Positions 36,979-46,560 of a stretch of 64,000 nucleotides of DNA are shown piece by piece. This DNA is from Oceanicoccus sagamiensis (lineage in GTDB: Bacteria > Pseudomonadota > Gammaproteobacteria > Pseudomonadales > Dasaniaceae): positions 3,844,001 to 3,908,000 of the forward strand of contig NZ_CP019343.1 of assembly GCF_002117105.1 (NCBI RefSeq). The letters run 5' to 3'. The notes below the pieces were generated by a model. That model had not been told where the DNA came from and searched no databases. It saw only the letters and a program-made list of their open reading frames with translations. The stretch's first letter is position 1; every line of letters starts with the position of its first letter. Both the position numbers and the translations under genes were made by a program.

Positions 36979-38517
36979 TTAAGAGCCCCTTACCTGCTCC
37001 ATTTTTTCCATCACCTGATCAATACTAAAGCTGGCAGGTTTCTGGCGTGGTGGAAACTCCTGGAAAGTTTGCAGGAATTCACCCACTAGACCCTGTGCGG
37101 GTACTAACAGGTAAGCACGATCAATTAGCCAGTCGTAATAGGTGTTAGAGGTTCTATAAGCACGCTCATAGGGGTCACGACGGATATTGATAATCAGCGG
37201 TATACGCAGCTCTGTCCATGGCTCTATCCAGGCACGCAGTGTGGTGTACTCTTTCTGCTCCAGGAAGATCATTTTCCAGTCCTGATAACGCATAGCGGTT
37301 AATTCGCCGCCATCACCAAAGTAGAAGATCTCATTACGGCGACCTTTTTCTTCTTTACCGGTCAGGTGTGGTAAGAAGTTATAGCCATCCAAATGGACTC
37401 TGTAGCTGCGACCTAAAGATCTAACGCCACCTTTTTTCAGGCGGGCTTTAATATCATCAGCGCCTGCTGCGGCCAAATAGGTTGGTAACCAATCCATATG
37501 GTGCATAATTTCATTGGATACGGAACCGGCTTTAATTTTGCCAGGCCAGCGCACCATGGATGGCACACGCCAACCGCCTTCCCAGTTAGTGTTTTTCTCA
37601 CCAAAGAAAGGTGTGGTTGCAGCATCAGGCCAGGTATTCATATGCGGACCGTTATCCGTTGAATAATGAACGATGGTGTTCTCAGCCAGGCCTAATTTAT
37701 CAAGATGATCAAGCAGCATACCGACATGGCGATCGTGCTCTACCATGCCGTCACTGTATTCATCCTGACCAGAGATACCACGCAGCTCATCTTTAACGTG
37801 AGTACGGAAGTGCATCCGGGTACCACTCCACCATATATAGAAAGGCTTTTTGGCTTTAGCCGCCTTATCCATAAATTTAATGGTGGCAGCAATGGTTTCG
37901 TCATCGACGGTTTCCATACGCTTTTTGGTCAGTGGACCGGTATCTTCAATCTTGCCATCGGCAGATGATTTGATAACACCGCGTGGACCATACTTTTTCC
38001 TGAACTCAGGATCTTTAGGATAATCCACATTCTCAGGTTCTTCTTCCGCATTTAAGTGGTAGAGGTTACCAAAGAACTCATCAAAACCGTGGTTGGTAGG
38101 AAGGTGTTCGTCTTTATCGCCCAGGTGGTTTTTACCAAACTGACCAGTCATATAGCCGTAGGCTTTTAACAGACCCGCAATGGTTGGGTCTTCAATTTGC
38201 AGGCCCAGTTCTGCACCGGGTAAGCCAACTTTGGATAAGCCGGTACGATAAACACTTTGACCGGTAATATAAGAAGAACGACCAGCAGTACAGGATTGCT
38301 CACCGTAGTAATCGGTAAAGATCATACCTTCGTTGGCAATCTTATCGATATTCGGTGTGCGGTAACCCATTAAACCCATGGTGTACGCACTGATATTACT
38401 TTGACCAACATCATCACCCCAGATAACCAATATATTCGGTTTATCCGCGGCCTGACTGATAAGAGGTATAACCCCCATGGCTATGGTCATAGCCACTTTT
38501 TGTATCACCTTTCTCAT
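36979..38517 (-). CDS. Periplasmic arylsulfatase (Cys-type)
   Basis: 512 residues with a signal peptide ending SQAA. Metal ligands in NILVIWGDDVGQSN (Asp35, Asp36) and STDNGPH. The nucleophile motif is SCTAGRSSYITG with Cys76 and Arg80, a CxAxR variant of CxPxR; Cys76 must be converted to formylglycine. GHMNTWP-type C-terminal features and an extended tail with Tyr/Arg-rich helices follow. It hydrolyses sulfate esters; the substrate is unknown. AGGAG precedes the ATG. It lies 0.5 kb from the FadL-type porin gene, on the same strand as the octaheme cytochrome and MoxR/Bat genes, suggesting a shared pathway. Confidence 0.93.
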   Translation of the reverse strand: MRKVIQKVAMTIAMGVIPLISQAADKPNILVIWGDDVGQSNISAYTMGLMGYRTPNIDKIANEGMIFTDYYGEQSCTAGRSSYITGQSVYRTGLSKVGLPGAELGLQIEDPTIAGLLKAYGYMTGQFGKNHLGDKDEHLPTNHGFDEFFGNLYHLNAEEEPENVDYPKDPEFRKKYGPRGVIKSSADGKIEDTGPLTKKRMETVDDETIAATIKFMDKAAKAKKPFYIWWSGTRMHFRTHVKDELRGISGQDEYSDGMVEHDRHVGMLLDHLDKLGLAENTIVHYSTDNGPHMNTWPDAATTPFFGEKNTNWEGGWRVPSMVRWPGKIKAGSVSNEIMHHMDWLPTYLAAAGADDIKARLKKGGVRSLGRSYRVHLDGYNFLPHLTGKEEKGRRNEIFYFGDGGELTAMRYQDWKMIFLEQKEYTTLRAWIEPWTELRIPLIINIRRDPYERAYRTSNTYYDWLIDRAYLLVPAQGLVGEFLQTFQEFPPRQKPASFSIDQVMEKMEQVRGS

Positions 38518-39028
38518 ACTGAGACTCCTTATTTATAATAATTCAATAAACAGATCATTGAATACCTGGTACTACTGTGTAACAAAATCAAATTCGTGAT
38601 TGAACGGATGGTATGTTGAAGCAGCACCGGCTAATAAAGCGCGGGCTTATGCACAGGATTGATGCACGGGGAATAAGTACTGAAAATATAACTTGTAGAT
38701 AAGGATTGAACGAAACATCCGGTACAGAAGTTTTGGTCACATTTATCTCCGTTGTGCTTCCAGGGGTGCCGAGTTAAAGGCTTTTCTCATTATTAAGATT
38801 CAATATATAGCATGCTTATAACGAATAAAACAGTTTATGGAGAAAAATTTGATATCGAGCAATAGCCAATAAACGGTTTGGGCTTGCATGCTCTGTTGCT
38901 ATCAAATTACAAAACTTAGATGATTAAGTGATATCAAATAATTGGCTAATAAATAAGAGCGGTATAAGGTAAATAGTTGATGGACTAAGCGGCCCACTTA
39001 TCGAGTGATAAGCAGGCCTTAAATAGTC
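38518..39028. other. Intergenic region between sulfatase and FadL-type genes
   Basis: About 510 bp, AT-rich. It should contain the sulfatase promoter. The only clear structure is the hairpin at 38991-39018. Short sequences resembling GATATCAAAT and AGCCAAT recur in both orientations around 38850-38950 but do not form a convincing repeat. No small gene with a ribosome site was seen. Confidence 0.45.
38991..39018. terminator. Hairpin downstream of the FadL-type gene
   Basis: GGCC CA CTTATC, loop GAGT, GATAAG CA GGCC: a symmetrical hairpin 10 bp past the FadL-type stop. No T-run follows, so it may slow degradation or cause partial termination rather than act as a classic terminator. Confidence 0.4.
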
Positions 39029-40288
39029 TTATTCTAAAATCCATTTGGCATTGATAGACAGAAAGAAGGCCTCATTGGTTGTAAACTCACCCTCAAAACC
39101 CAAGCCGGGTCCTGTTCGGTCACCAACACCATTAAGACCGGCCTTGCCTAAGTCTGCATAAACCAACTGACCACCCATAGAGAAAGGCTTGTCCTGGTTA
39201 TACTGGGCACCAAAGGCATAGCGCATTTGACGATCCACTGGCAGCTGGGCATTTCGGTCATCGAGAGAAACCGGGTTGGTATCGTAGGCCAGACCCGTTG
39301 AAAGTACCCACTCCGGTGAAACCCGATAATCAATACCGACTGCATAGTGATAGGTGTCATCCCAATTAGCGGCAATCGATGCCCCCAAATTATCGGTCGA
39401 GAGATTAACCTTATCCAGAGTACTCCAATCATCCCAGCCAACAGTGGCGTGTAAGCCAATGGTGTCATTTAAACGGTGGGTTAAAGCGAGTCGCACAAAG
39501 GCAGCAAGGGGAAGCTCAGTTTCTATAGAGACGGCTGAAGGATTAGCGCCGGGGGCACGATTAAGGTCGCCGTCAAACTCAAAATCCCACTCTGATTGAT
39601 AGGTAAGACCAAGTCGGGTGTCATCACTAATGGTGTACATCACACCCAGCATATAACCCAACACCATATCGTCACCGTCAATTTCAGCCGAGCTATCGGG
39701 CTGGCTGGTAACGAGATCAGGTACCGCTATATCGACTTCCAGCGCACCATAAACAATCTGTGGGCTAATACCAATAGAGAGCTTATCACTCACCTCGTAG
39801 GCCAGTGTTCCAGCAAAAGCCAGCGTCAATAGCTCTACCCGTTCCGCCTGATAACGCCCCACCCAATCACTGGAATAGTCCAGGCCGGTACCCGCCAAAC
39901 CGCCAGCGGATAAACCCCAGCTCCATTTATCATTAAAATTCGGTTCAACATAAAAGCCGGAACCCGTAGGAAGTACACCACCAGCATCACTGCCGGCTTT
40001 GTCGCCATTCGCTATGGAGCCACGCTTAACATCAAAATCGGTACGGTTATAAATAATACCGCCAGTGGCCATTGACTGACGCTTTTCAAGGCGTGTAATA
40101 CTGGCCGGATTATGTAATACCGCAGAGGCGTCATCGACACCGGCGGCGGCACCAGCACGGGCGCGGCCCATGGCAGGCGTGCCATATTCGTTAAGCCATA
40201 AGCCACCAGCACTAGCGGCTTCGCTAAGTATAATCAGAGGAACAATGGCCCCTGCTTTTGCTAGTTTTAACATAGTCTTTGTTCCCAT
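39029..40288 (-). CDS. FadL/OmpP1/TodX-family outer membrane channel
   Basis: 419 residues. Signal peptide ending ASAGG. The mature N-terminus LNEYGTPAMGRARAGAAAGV with DDASAVLHNPASI is the FadL hatch region, with the conserved NPA motif. A 14-strand barrel follows, ending in KWILE, which lacks the usual terminal aromatic residue. It moves hydrophobic compounds across the outer membrane. The start may instead be the Met five codons later (40273), preceded by GGGAAC. It begins 13 bp after the cytochrome gene, so is cotranscribed with it, and may bring in lipid-like or aromatic substrates for the sulfatase. Confidence 0.9.
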   Translation of the reverse strand: MGTKTMLKLAKAGAIVPLIILSEAASAGGLWLNEYGTPAMGRARAGAAAGVDDASAVLHNPASITRLEKRQSMATGGIIYNRTDFDVKRGSIANGDKAGSDAGGVLPTGSGFYVEPNFNDKWSWGLSAGGLAGTGLDYSSDWVGRYQAERVELLTLAFAGTLAYEVSDKLSIGISPQIVYGALEVDIAVPDLVTSQPDSSAEIDGDDMVLGYMLGVMYTISDDTRLGLTYQSEWDFEFDGDLNRAPGANPSAVSIETELPLAAFVRLALTHRLNDTIGLHATVGWDDWSTLDKVNLSTDNLGASIAANWDDTYHYAVGIDYRVSPEWVLSTGLAYDTNPVSLDDRNAQLPVDRQMRYAFGAQYNQDKPFSMGGQLVYADLGKAGLNGVGDRTGPGLGFEGEFTTNEAFFLSINAKWILE

Positions 40289-40301
40289 TGGTTTATGTTA
40301 A

Positions 40302-42551
40302 TTATTGATTATTTTGTGGTAATTGCACGGAATATTGTTGCGCCTCTTCATTGCGCCCCATCATTTGCAAATAGCCTGCCAGAGCCGACAGTATATCGGT
40401 ATTACCCGGGCTGCGCTGTAGGGCTCTTTTTAAGGTGGTAATCGCCCAGTCTCGCTTGCCACTTTCAAATAAGGCCACCGCATAGACATAAGTATAGCGG
40501 ATAATCTCTGGAGCCTGTGATGCGGCCACTTCAAGATAGGCTGTCGCCTTATCAAGTTGCTTTAAACGTATCATCAATAAACCCATCGCATAGTTGGCTG
40601 AGACATTATTGCTATCAATCAGCAGGGCTTTTTCCAGCAGAGGTAGCGCCTGCTGATCCTGCCCCGTGGCCCGATAGAGATCAGCCATATTTAGCAAGGC
40701 GGGAATATATTGGGGTTCAATCACCAGAGCCTGCCGGTAGGCCTGCTCGGACAACGCCCATTGGTTAATAGACTGATAAACAACGCCCAACTGCATTTGC
40801 CCGGCGGGCGTATCAGCATTCAGTTTGATCGAGGCGATATATTCATCAACCGCCTTTTGCACCGTTTGTTTCTGCGCAGGCTGCAAGGCAACACTGCGGC
40901 TAACCAGCATGGGGGCTAATAACCGGGCGGCTTCCATTCTAATCGCTTTAACCGGGTCACTCATCAATGGCCATACATTACGAATAATCTGTTGTTCCGG
41001 TAGTAACTCAATCACTTCAATGGCAGCCAAACGCAGCTGGGGATTGGAAGATTCCAATTGTAGCAAGGCGGTATTAATGGCGTATTGGTTGGGATAGTTT
41101 CTTAGTATCTGTAAACCGGAAGCCCTAACCATAATAGGCATAGCTGAATCATCAACCAGCGAGGAAAGCTGCGGCAATGCCTGAGCTGCGCCCTGCTGTC
41201 CGGCATAAATTAATGGCGCAAAGCTGGGCTGCTCGATACGGTCTGGATACCATTGTGTAAATGCAGCCAGCGCCCAGTCGCTATCTTTATCGCTATGACA
41301 TTGATTGCAGGCATTGGGCACACCGAGACTTTTTGATAAATCAGGACGAGGAATGCGCAAGCTGTGGTCACGGCGTGGGTCTACCGTCATATAGGTGGTT
41401 TCTGGCATATGACAATCAGCACAGAGAGCACCAGCGCTACCATCACTATGATGGTGATGCTGCGGCTGATCAAATACCGAGGGGTTATGGCATTGGGCAC
41501 AAACCTGATTATCAGGGGCTTTTAATTCCAGACTATGGGGGTTATGGCAATCACTGCATACCACACCGCGCTGGTACATTTTGCTTTGCACAAAAGAACC
41601 GTAGACATAGACCTCATCAAGAATCTGGCCATCAACATGGTAAAGAGGCGATTCAATTAAACGAGGAATATGGGTATCCAACACCTCTTTGCCTTGTACT
41701 GTTTTATGATCAACTTCGCCGATGGTTGAACGGCGGGAGTGGCAGCCAGCACAACTATTAATTTGTTGATCACTATGGGCGCGGGTAGCCCCCTGTTTAG
41801 CGGCGGTATTTAATCCCGGCAAACGCTGCCAGTGACCATCACTGCGAACGTCGGCCAATAGGCCCTTATTTGCGATATTAGCTTGCTGGTCTTTATTATT
41901 GACCCAGTCAATATGCTGGCTACCGGCGCCATGGCAGGACTCACAGGCCACATCAATTTCAAACCATGTCGTTTGGTAGCTATTGCTGGCCTCGTCATAA
42001 TTTTTCTTTAGGTTGGTAGAGTGGCATTCCGCGCAACGGGAGTTCCAGTTTTGCGAATAGCGGGTCCAGTGCAGCACATCTTCGTGACCACCGATATCGG
42101 GATAGAGGTGAAACCAACGCTGTCCGCCCTCTTCCTTACTGCGACTATCCCAGGCAATGCTTAAGGTCTGATAACGGCCATCCTCAAAGCCTATCAAATA
42201 TTGCTGTAACGGTGTAACACCAAAGGTATAGTCAATTTTAAAGTCTTGCAGTTTGCCATCGGCACCGTCGGTATTAACCCAAAACTCATCGCCCTTTTTA
42301 AAAAAGGTTGAAGTAATACCGTTAAGGCTAAAAGTGGCTTGATTAAAATCCCCTAATACAGATGTGCTATCCGCCATCATCATCGCCTGATCATGGTGCG
42401 AGCCTTGCCAGTCTTTATAGGCTTGCTGGTGGCAACTGGCACATTGTTGGCTGCCAACAAAATTGGCATCGTTTACAGGCGTGGCATGGGTAAATAATGA
42501 AAAGACGGTGAGCAGTAAAGACACTGCCACAGCAGTAAAGGAGAAACGCAT
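40302..42551 (-). CDS. Octaheme cytochrome c with HEAT-like and TPR domains
   Basis: 749 residues with a signal peptide ending THA. Eight CxxCH heme sites: CASCH (37-41), then CAECH, CESCH, CAGCH, CSDCH, CAQCH, CADCH and CNQCH, all in the first 420 residues. Many extra His (QHHHHSDG) may be distal ligands. Residues about 440-570 form HEAT-like helices, and about 590-740 hold TPR repeats. It is a periplasmic electron carrier or reductase; the reaction is not readable. Multiheme proteins of this layout are known from cytochrome c554-related families. It lies 72 bp downstream of the Bat genes and 13 bp upstream of the FadL-type gene. Confidence 0.9.
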   Translation of the reverse strand: MRFSFTAVAVSLLLTVFSLFTHATPVNDANFVGSQQCASCHQQAYKDWQGSHHDQAMMMADSTSVLGDFNQATFSLNGITSTFFKKGDEFWVNTDGADGKLQDFKIDYTFGVTPLQQYLIGFEDGRYQTLSIAWDSRSKEEGGQRWFHLYPDIGGHEDVLHWTRYSQNWNSRCAECHSTNLKKNYDEASNSYQTTWFEIDVACESCHGAGSQHIDWVNNKDQQANIANKGLLADVRSDGHWQRLPGLNTAAKQGATRAHSDQQINSCAGCHSRRSTIGEVDHKTVQGKEVLDTHIPRLIESPLYHVDGQILDEVYVYGSFVQSKMYQRGVVCSDCHNPHSLELKAPDNQVCAQCHNPSVFDQPQHHHHSDGSAGALCADCHMPETTYMTVDPRRDHSLRIPRPDLSKSLGVPNACNQCHSDKDSDWALAAFTQWYPDRIEQPSFAPLIYAGQQGAAQALPQLSSLVDDSAMPIMVRASGLQILRNYPNQYAINTALLQLESSNPQLRLAAIEVIELLPEQQIIRNVWPLMSDPVKAIRMEAARLLAPMLVSRSVALQPAQKQTVQKAVDEYIASIKLNADTPAGQMQLGVVYQSINQWALSEQAYRQALVIEPQYIPALLNMADLYRATGQDQQALPLLEKALLIDSNNVSANYAMGLLMIRLKQLDKATAYLEVAASQAPEIIRYTYVYAVALFESGKRDWAITTLKRALQRSPGNTDILSALAGYLQMMGRNEEAQQYSVQLPQNNQ

Positions 42552-42623
42552 TATCCTGTATAACCCATTTATTATTGAAGTAATCCATAATCGCCTACTT
42601 AGGCGATAAGGTGGTCAACCATA

Positions 42624-43028
42624 CTAATGATTCAGACTAAGTACAACTGTCTGCTGCCATGGCCAGCGTTGCCGCTCCGCCTGCTTAAGGTAATGGAGTA
42701 ATTGTCTGGCCTCGCTAAGGCTTAAGGCTTTAGGTTCACCAGCACCACAGGCATGACGCTTAAGTTGATTGACCAACTGCAGGCAGGCCTGATCAGGTTC
42801 AAACACAGCCTCCAGCGTGGTTATACCTTGATACCTCGGTCGTTGATCTATTAGCCGGTAGAGTGACTGCAAAGCTACAACGGCTTGCTGTTGATTGACC
42901 GCATCAATAAAGGCTTTATCATACTGCTTAATATACTGCCGCTGTTTAAGCTTGGCCTTTAAGCCAAGACGAGCAAGTAGGGCCAGTAACCCGAGCAAGG
43001 CAACCACCACCAGACTAAAGTTAATCAC
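42624..43028 (-). CDS. Small membrane protein, probable detached C-terminus of BatD
   Basis: 134 residues from a GTG at 43028 that overlaps the stop of the BatD-like gene by one base (TAGTG). A membrane helix (residues 4-23, NFSLVVVALLGLLALLARLG) is followed by a basic, helical cytoplasmic domain. BatD proteins usually end in a membrane helix and such a cytoplasmic tail, which the upstream product lacks. Read upstream in this frame, the codons give GLPWQLV before the helix, typical of the BatD junction. It may be a natural split or an old frameshift. Confidence 0.65.
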   Translation of the reverse strand: MINFSLVVVALLGLLALLARLGLKAKLKQRQYIKQYDKAFIDAVNQQQAVVALQSLYRLIDQRPRYQGITTLEAVFEPDQACLQLVNQLKRHACGAGEPKALSLSEARQLLHYLKQAERQRWPWQQTVVLSLNH

Positions 43029-43918
43029 TAACTGCCAGGGTAATCCTTTAGTAACGGCCCCGGCTCTGTTATCACCGAAGCAGTGCCAGCTCCGTCGGTG
43101 GCAAAGGCAAGTGGCTCAAGCGCAAGCAGCTTCTGTTGCTGGCTTTGCAAATTCCACCAGTAGTACTGGTAGCCAGGTAACTGATAGCTACCCTCGGCTT
43201 CGATAGTGATAATAAATTGCTCTACACGGGTCCCTATTAACTGGCCGCGGTTACTGCTCTCGCTGACTTTTGGGGGAACCTGGTACAGCGCCAAACCCTT
43301 CTGCTCAGGAAATTCAATAGCCGGCAACATCATGGCGGGGCTTCCCTCTATGCGCAGGCTAATAGTGCGGGTAATCGCATCGCCGGGTTTATAGCTGTCT
43401 TTTAAACCGTCATAACGTTCGTTAATGGTTAGATTATTAGCTGCAAGCCAGTGATCAACACCATTCATGGCAGCGGGTGTATTGACGGTAATGGTTTGGC
43501 TATCCAGCGTTAAATAGCCTTCAACAATATTATTACCCTCGGTATTCAGGGAAACAAACAGCCTTAGTTTGGGGATGGTAAGCGCGCCGGATTTCTGCGG
43601 ATAAAATACCAGTGTCCATAATTGTAAAGCACGGGTAGTGCCAGCCACTGTACGGCTGGAATTGGTGGAAGTTTGGCTGCTGCGATAGACAATAGCGTCT
43701 TGAATATCAAAGCGTTCCACCCGGCTTCCGCTGGCAAACCAGCGATCGGTTGAAACCTCTATTTCCATCATCACCGGCTGGTACTGGGTGATAGCGTCTT
43801 TATCAACGATGGTATAGCTGACGGCCAGCTGACCGCTGTTATGCAATTCATCGATGGTAACTGCCTGTAATAATGACGGCATTATCAATAATAAGGCGGC
43901 CAATAAGCGAACGATCAT
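43028..43918 (-). CDS. BatD-like protein, periplasmic part
   Basis: 296 residues. Signal peptide ending LLQAV, then beta-sandwich domains of the BatD (oxygen tolerance) type: YQPVMMEIEVSTDRWFASGS, LQLWTLVFYPQKSGALTIP and YKPGDAITRTISLRIEGS. No C-terminal membrane helix: the frame stops after KDYPGS. Full BatD proteins run 400-600 residues with a helix and cytoplasmic tail, which the next gene supplies. The ATG overlaps the stop of the TPR gene by 4 nt. It is part of the membrane-associated MoxR/VWA complex inferred for this operon. Confidence 0.82.
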   Translation of the reverse strand: MIVRLLAALLLIMPSLLQAVTIDELHNSGQLAVSYTIVDKDAITQYQPVMMEIEVSTDRWFASGSRVERFDIQDAIVYRSSQTSTNSSRTVAGTTRALQLWTLVFYPQKSGALTIPKLRLFVSLNTEGNNIVEGYLTLDSQTITVNTPAAMNGVDHWLAANNLTINERYDGLKDSYKPGDAITRTISLRIEGSPAMMLPAIEFPEQKGLALYQVPPKVSESSNRGQLIGTRVEQFIITIEAEGSYQLPGYQYYWWNLQSQQQKLLALEPLAFATDGAGTASVITEPGPLLKDYPGS

Positions 43919-44598
43919 GGCTGGGCCTCCCCTGCTGCTTCCGCGGCTGTATTTTTGCGTTGCTCCAGTTGCATATAAAACTTAATTTTTAAAAACTGAG
44001 TCGGATCTTTTTGTACTTGTCGCATCCACATCTCTGTTAGCGCTGGATCCTGCAATAATTGATCGGCAGTTAATATTTCCTGCGGGCTAAGGTCAAAGGT
44101 TTCACGCTTGTCCCCTTCAGAGGATTCCGGGCCAGGGTTGTCTCCTATATCACCGGGGGGCGTCTCCGGTCCATCCGGTACCTGACTTTCTGATAGCATT
44201 TGATTGGCATCAATTAAGGCCTGCACAATCGCCATATTATTTTTAACGGCGGTATTATCAGGGTATTTTTCTAATAAAATGCGGTAGATACGCATCGCCG
44301 GCAGATAATTGCGGGAATGCGCCCAGGCATTGCCCTGAGCTAATAAGCCGTTTTCATCATCATACTGAGAAAATAAACCGGCGGCATTGTCAAAATCCTC
44401 AGCGGCATAGAGGCTTAGCCCCTTCCATAAAGGGCTTTGGAAAACCGTTGCCGCCTGAGTGTAATAGCCAAGATCAAATAAAATACGGCCCTGCTGATCA
44501 GGCGTAAGCCATAGGGCAAGAAAACGCTGGGGATAGAGCAGACTCCAGATCAATAACGAAGCCAGCAACAACCAGCGTAAGGGTTTATTGACTACCAT
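43915..44598 (-). CDS. BatC-like TPR membrane protein
   Basis: About 227 residues from the ATG at 44598, which has AGGGTGG upstream; a GTG four codons earlier also fits. One membrane helix near the N-terminus (WLLLASLLIWSLLY), then TPR-like helices (YYTQAATVF, YLPAMRIYRILLEKYPDNTA), a Pro/Gly/Glu-rich linker, and the conserved end LLQDPALTEMWMRQVQKDPT with FLKIKFYMQLEQ. In many proteobacteria this segment is fused to the VWA protein; here it is a separate gene overlapping it by a few bases. The role is in assembly of the Bat complex. Confidence 0.83.
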   Translation of the reverse strand: MVVNKPLRWLLLASLLIWSLLYPQRFLALWLTPDQQGRILFDLGYYTQAATVFQSPLWKGLSLYAAEDFDNAAGLFSQYDDENGLLAQGNAWAHSRNYLPAMRIYRILLEKYPDNTAVKNNMAIVQALIDANQMLSESQVPDGPETPPGDIGDNPGPESSEGDKRETFDLSPQEILTADQLLQDPALTEMWMRQVQKDPTQFLKIKFYMQLEQRKNTAAEAAGEAQP

Positions 44599-45572
44599 TG
44601 CAGCGTCCACCCTTTTCTAAACCATAAAACAAAGATCAACATAATGGGAAAGACAAGATAGTAGCCCGCATCTACCCAGGGCCGATTATCATCCTCTGCC
44701 AGCAAGAAATAGTTATCTACCAGACGGTAAATCCGTTCAACATCCGCTTTATCAATAGTCATCCCCTGGTATTCACCGCCAGCATCGGCCGCCAGGCGTT
44801 GTAACATGGCATCTTGCAGCGCAATCGTTGAACTTGAAAACCCCTCCACGGCTTGTTCGTTTAATTGCTGCTGGGTAAGACCAATACCCCAGACCAATAG
44901 CTGGTGTGGTGACTGATCAAAATACTGTTGGTAGGCCGCTATCGCTGCATCGGTAACCCCATCCCCAATCACCAATAATGTTACCGGTACCTCCACTTCT
45001 TTCAGTAAACTATCCGTAACCGCTAACACGCTCTGGGGAGATTTACCGGGCCTTGGCATCATATTGGTCGACATCGAATCCAGAAAATGATGAATAACCT
45101 GCCGGTCATTGGATAGCGGAATAATAGTATGGGCCGTACCGGCAAAGGCGATTAGGCCAGTATAGGAATCTCCCCTAAGTGCCAACAGGTCGCTTATTTT
45201 TTGTTTGGCACGTTGCAGGCGGCTAGGCTGGACATCCTTTTGATTCATGCTCTCGGAAAGGTCTATAGCGATAATCAGTGCTGCATTATCTTCCGTAAAG
45301 GGCGATGGTTGCTTATCCCAACTGGGACCAGCCAGAGCAATAAATAATAAGACGGTGACCAAACCCATTGCGCCGATGGGGCCACCGAGCGTATTTTCAT
45401 CACGCTCTACAATCATATTGGGTAGCAGATGATCGGCAATCACTTTGCCCCATTGCGCCAGCACATCACGCCGTTGCAACTGCAATAATTGTAAAAATAG
45501 AAACGGTGTAATACCTAATAACCACCAGGGGCGGATAAAATGAAAATACTGTAGCGACTCCCAGCTAAACAT
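44592..45572 (-). CDS. VWA-domain membrane protein, BatB-like
   Basis: 326 residues. Two N-terminal membrane helices (about 15-32 and 65-82), a von Willebrand A domain with the MIDAS metal motif DLSES at 104-108 and a late VTLLVIGDGVTD strand, then a C-terminal membrane helix. The metal site would bind protein partners in the periplasm. The start overlaps the end of the BatA-like gene by 8 nt. Paired with the upstream VWA gene, as is usual in MoxR-linked clusters. Confidence 0.9.
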   Translation of the reverse strand: MFSWESLQYFHFIRPWWLLGITPFLFLQLLQLQRRDVLAQWGKVIADHLLPNMIVERDENTLGGPIGAMGLVTVLLFIALAGPSWDKQPSPFTEDNAALIIAIDLSESMNQKDVQPSRLQRAKQKISDLLALRGDSYTGLIAFAGTAHTIIPLSNDRQVIHHFLDSMSTNMMPRPGKSPQSVLAVTDSLLKEVEVPVTLLVIGDGVTDAAIAAYQQYFDQSPHQLLVWGIGLTQQQLNEQAVEGFSSSTIALQDAMLQRLAADAGGEYQGMTIDKADVERIYRLVDNYFLLAEDDNRPWVDAGYYLVFPIMLIFVLWFRKGWTLQW

Positions 45573-46560
45573 TAATCACCTTCCTGCGTTGCATCGAGCC
45601 TGATAAGGCCATTAACGGTAAGGAGACAGCATAGAGTATGGCAATGGCAGCCAAGGGGTAATGAAAGATACTTTGCCGAGGACGAAAGGATAAAGACTCA
45701 TAGAGCTCAGGCTCCATCGCTTCGATTTGTCGGTAGGCATCCTCAAGCGCCGACCGGTCCAGCGCTTCAAAGTAGGCGCCGCCAGTGATATTGGAAATTT
45801 CCTTTAAGGTATCAATATCCATCGCATCTTCACCCACCGTTTCCGGGTCGCCAATGGCGATGGTATAGATTTTTACCTCGTGGGCTTTGGCAACGCGGGC
45901 AGCATCTACTGGTGGTACTCTGGAGCCAGTATCATTGCCATCAGTGAGTACAATAAGGACTTTATTTTTGGTATCGGAACCTTTAAAAGAACTTATCGCC
46001 AGACCGATGGCATCCCCCATCATGGTGCTGGGACCAGCCATGGCAATCTCGGTTTCGGATAATAAGGTTAACCAGGTCTCTTTATCGCTGGTAAAGGGTG
46101 CCTGTAAATAAGCGGCGTCACCAAATACAATTAAGCCAAGCCGATCACCGGCACGGCGCTGAGCAAACTCTGCCAATACGCGCTTAACAGCATCCAATCG
46201 ATTAATCTTTTCACCTGCGCTGGTGGTAAAGTCTTTAACTTCCATCGAGCCTGATAAGTCAGCGGCAATCATAAGATCACGGGCAGATTTATCAATTTGC
46301 ACGGGCTGCCCAACCCACTCAGGTTTGGCGGCGGCGGTGACTAAACAGAGCCATGCCAGCCAGAGTAATACCAGCTGCACTCTTTTGCGGCGCATAATCG
46401 TTGCACCGGAGGCGGGCTTTTCGCCACTGATTTTTACCAGCAAATCAAAATAAGGGACTTGCAGTGAATCCTGGCTTTGTTTATGCGCAGGAAGTAGCAG
46501 GCCGACAGCCAGCGGCAATAACAGCAAAACAAAAGCCCACAGATTGGCAAATTCAATCAT
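45565..46560 (-). CDS. VWA-domain membrane protein, BatA-like
   Basis: About 331 residues from the ATG at 46560 (a GTG two codons upstream is an alternative). Layout: membrane helices at about 8-24 and 61-77, VWA domain with complete MIDAS DLSGSMEVKD from residue 101, the conserved Thr region (PSTMMGDAIGLA) and VLIVLTDGNDTGS, and a C-terminal helix. Members are thought to work with MoxR ATPases in the maturation of metal-containing or respiratory complexes. It overlaps the stop of the DUF4381 gene. Confidence 0.92.
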   Translation of the reverse strand: MIEFANLWAFVLLLLPLAVGLLLPAHKQSQDSLQVPYFDLLVKISGEKPASGATIMRRKRVQLVLLWLAWLCLVTAAAKPEWVGQPVQIDKSARDLMIAADLSGSMEVKDFTTSAGEKINRLDAVKRVLAEFAQRRAGDRLGLIVFGDAAYLQAPFTSDKETWLTLLSETEIAMAGPSTMMGDAIGLAISSFKGSDTKNKVLIVLTDGNDTGSRVPPVDAARVAKAHEVKIYTIAIGDPETVGEDAMDIDTLKEISNITGGAYFEALDRSALEDAYRQIEAMEPELYESLSFRPRQSIFHYPLAAIAILYAVSLPLMALSGSMQRRKVINV

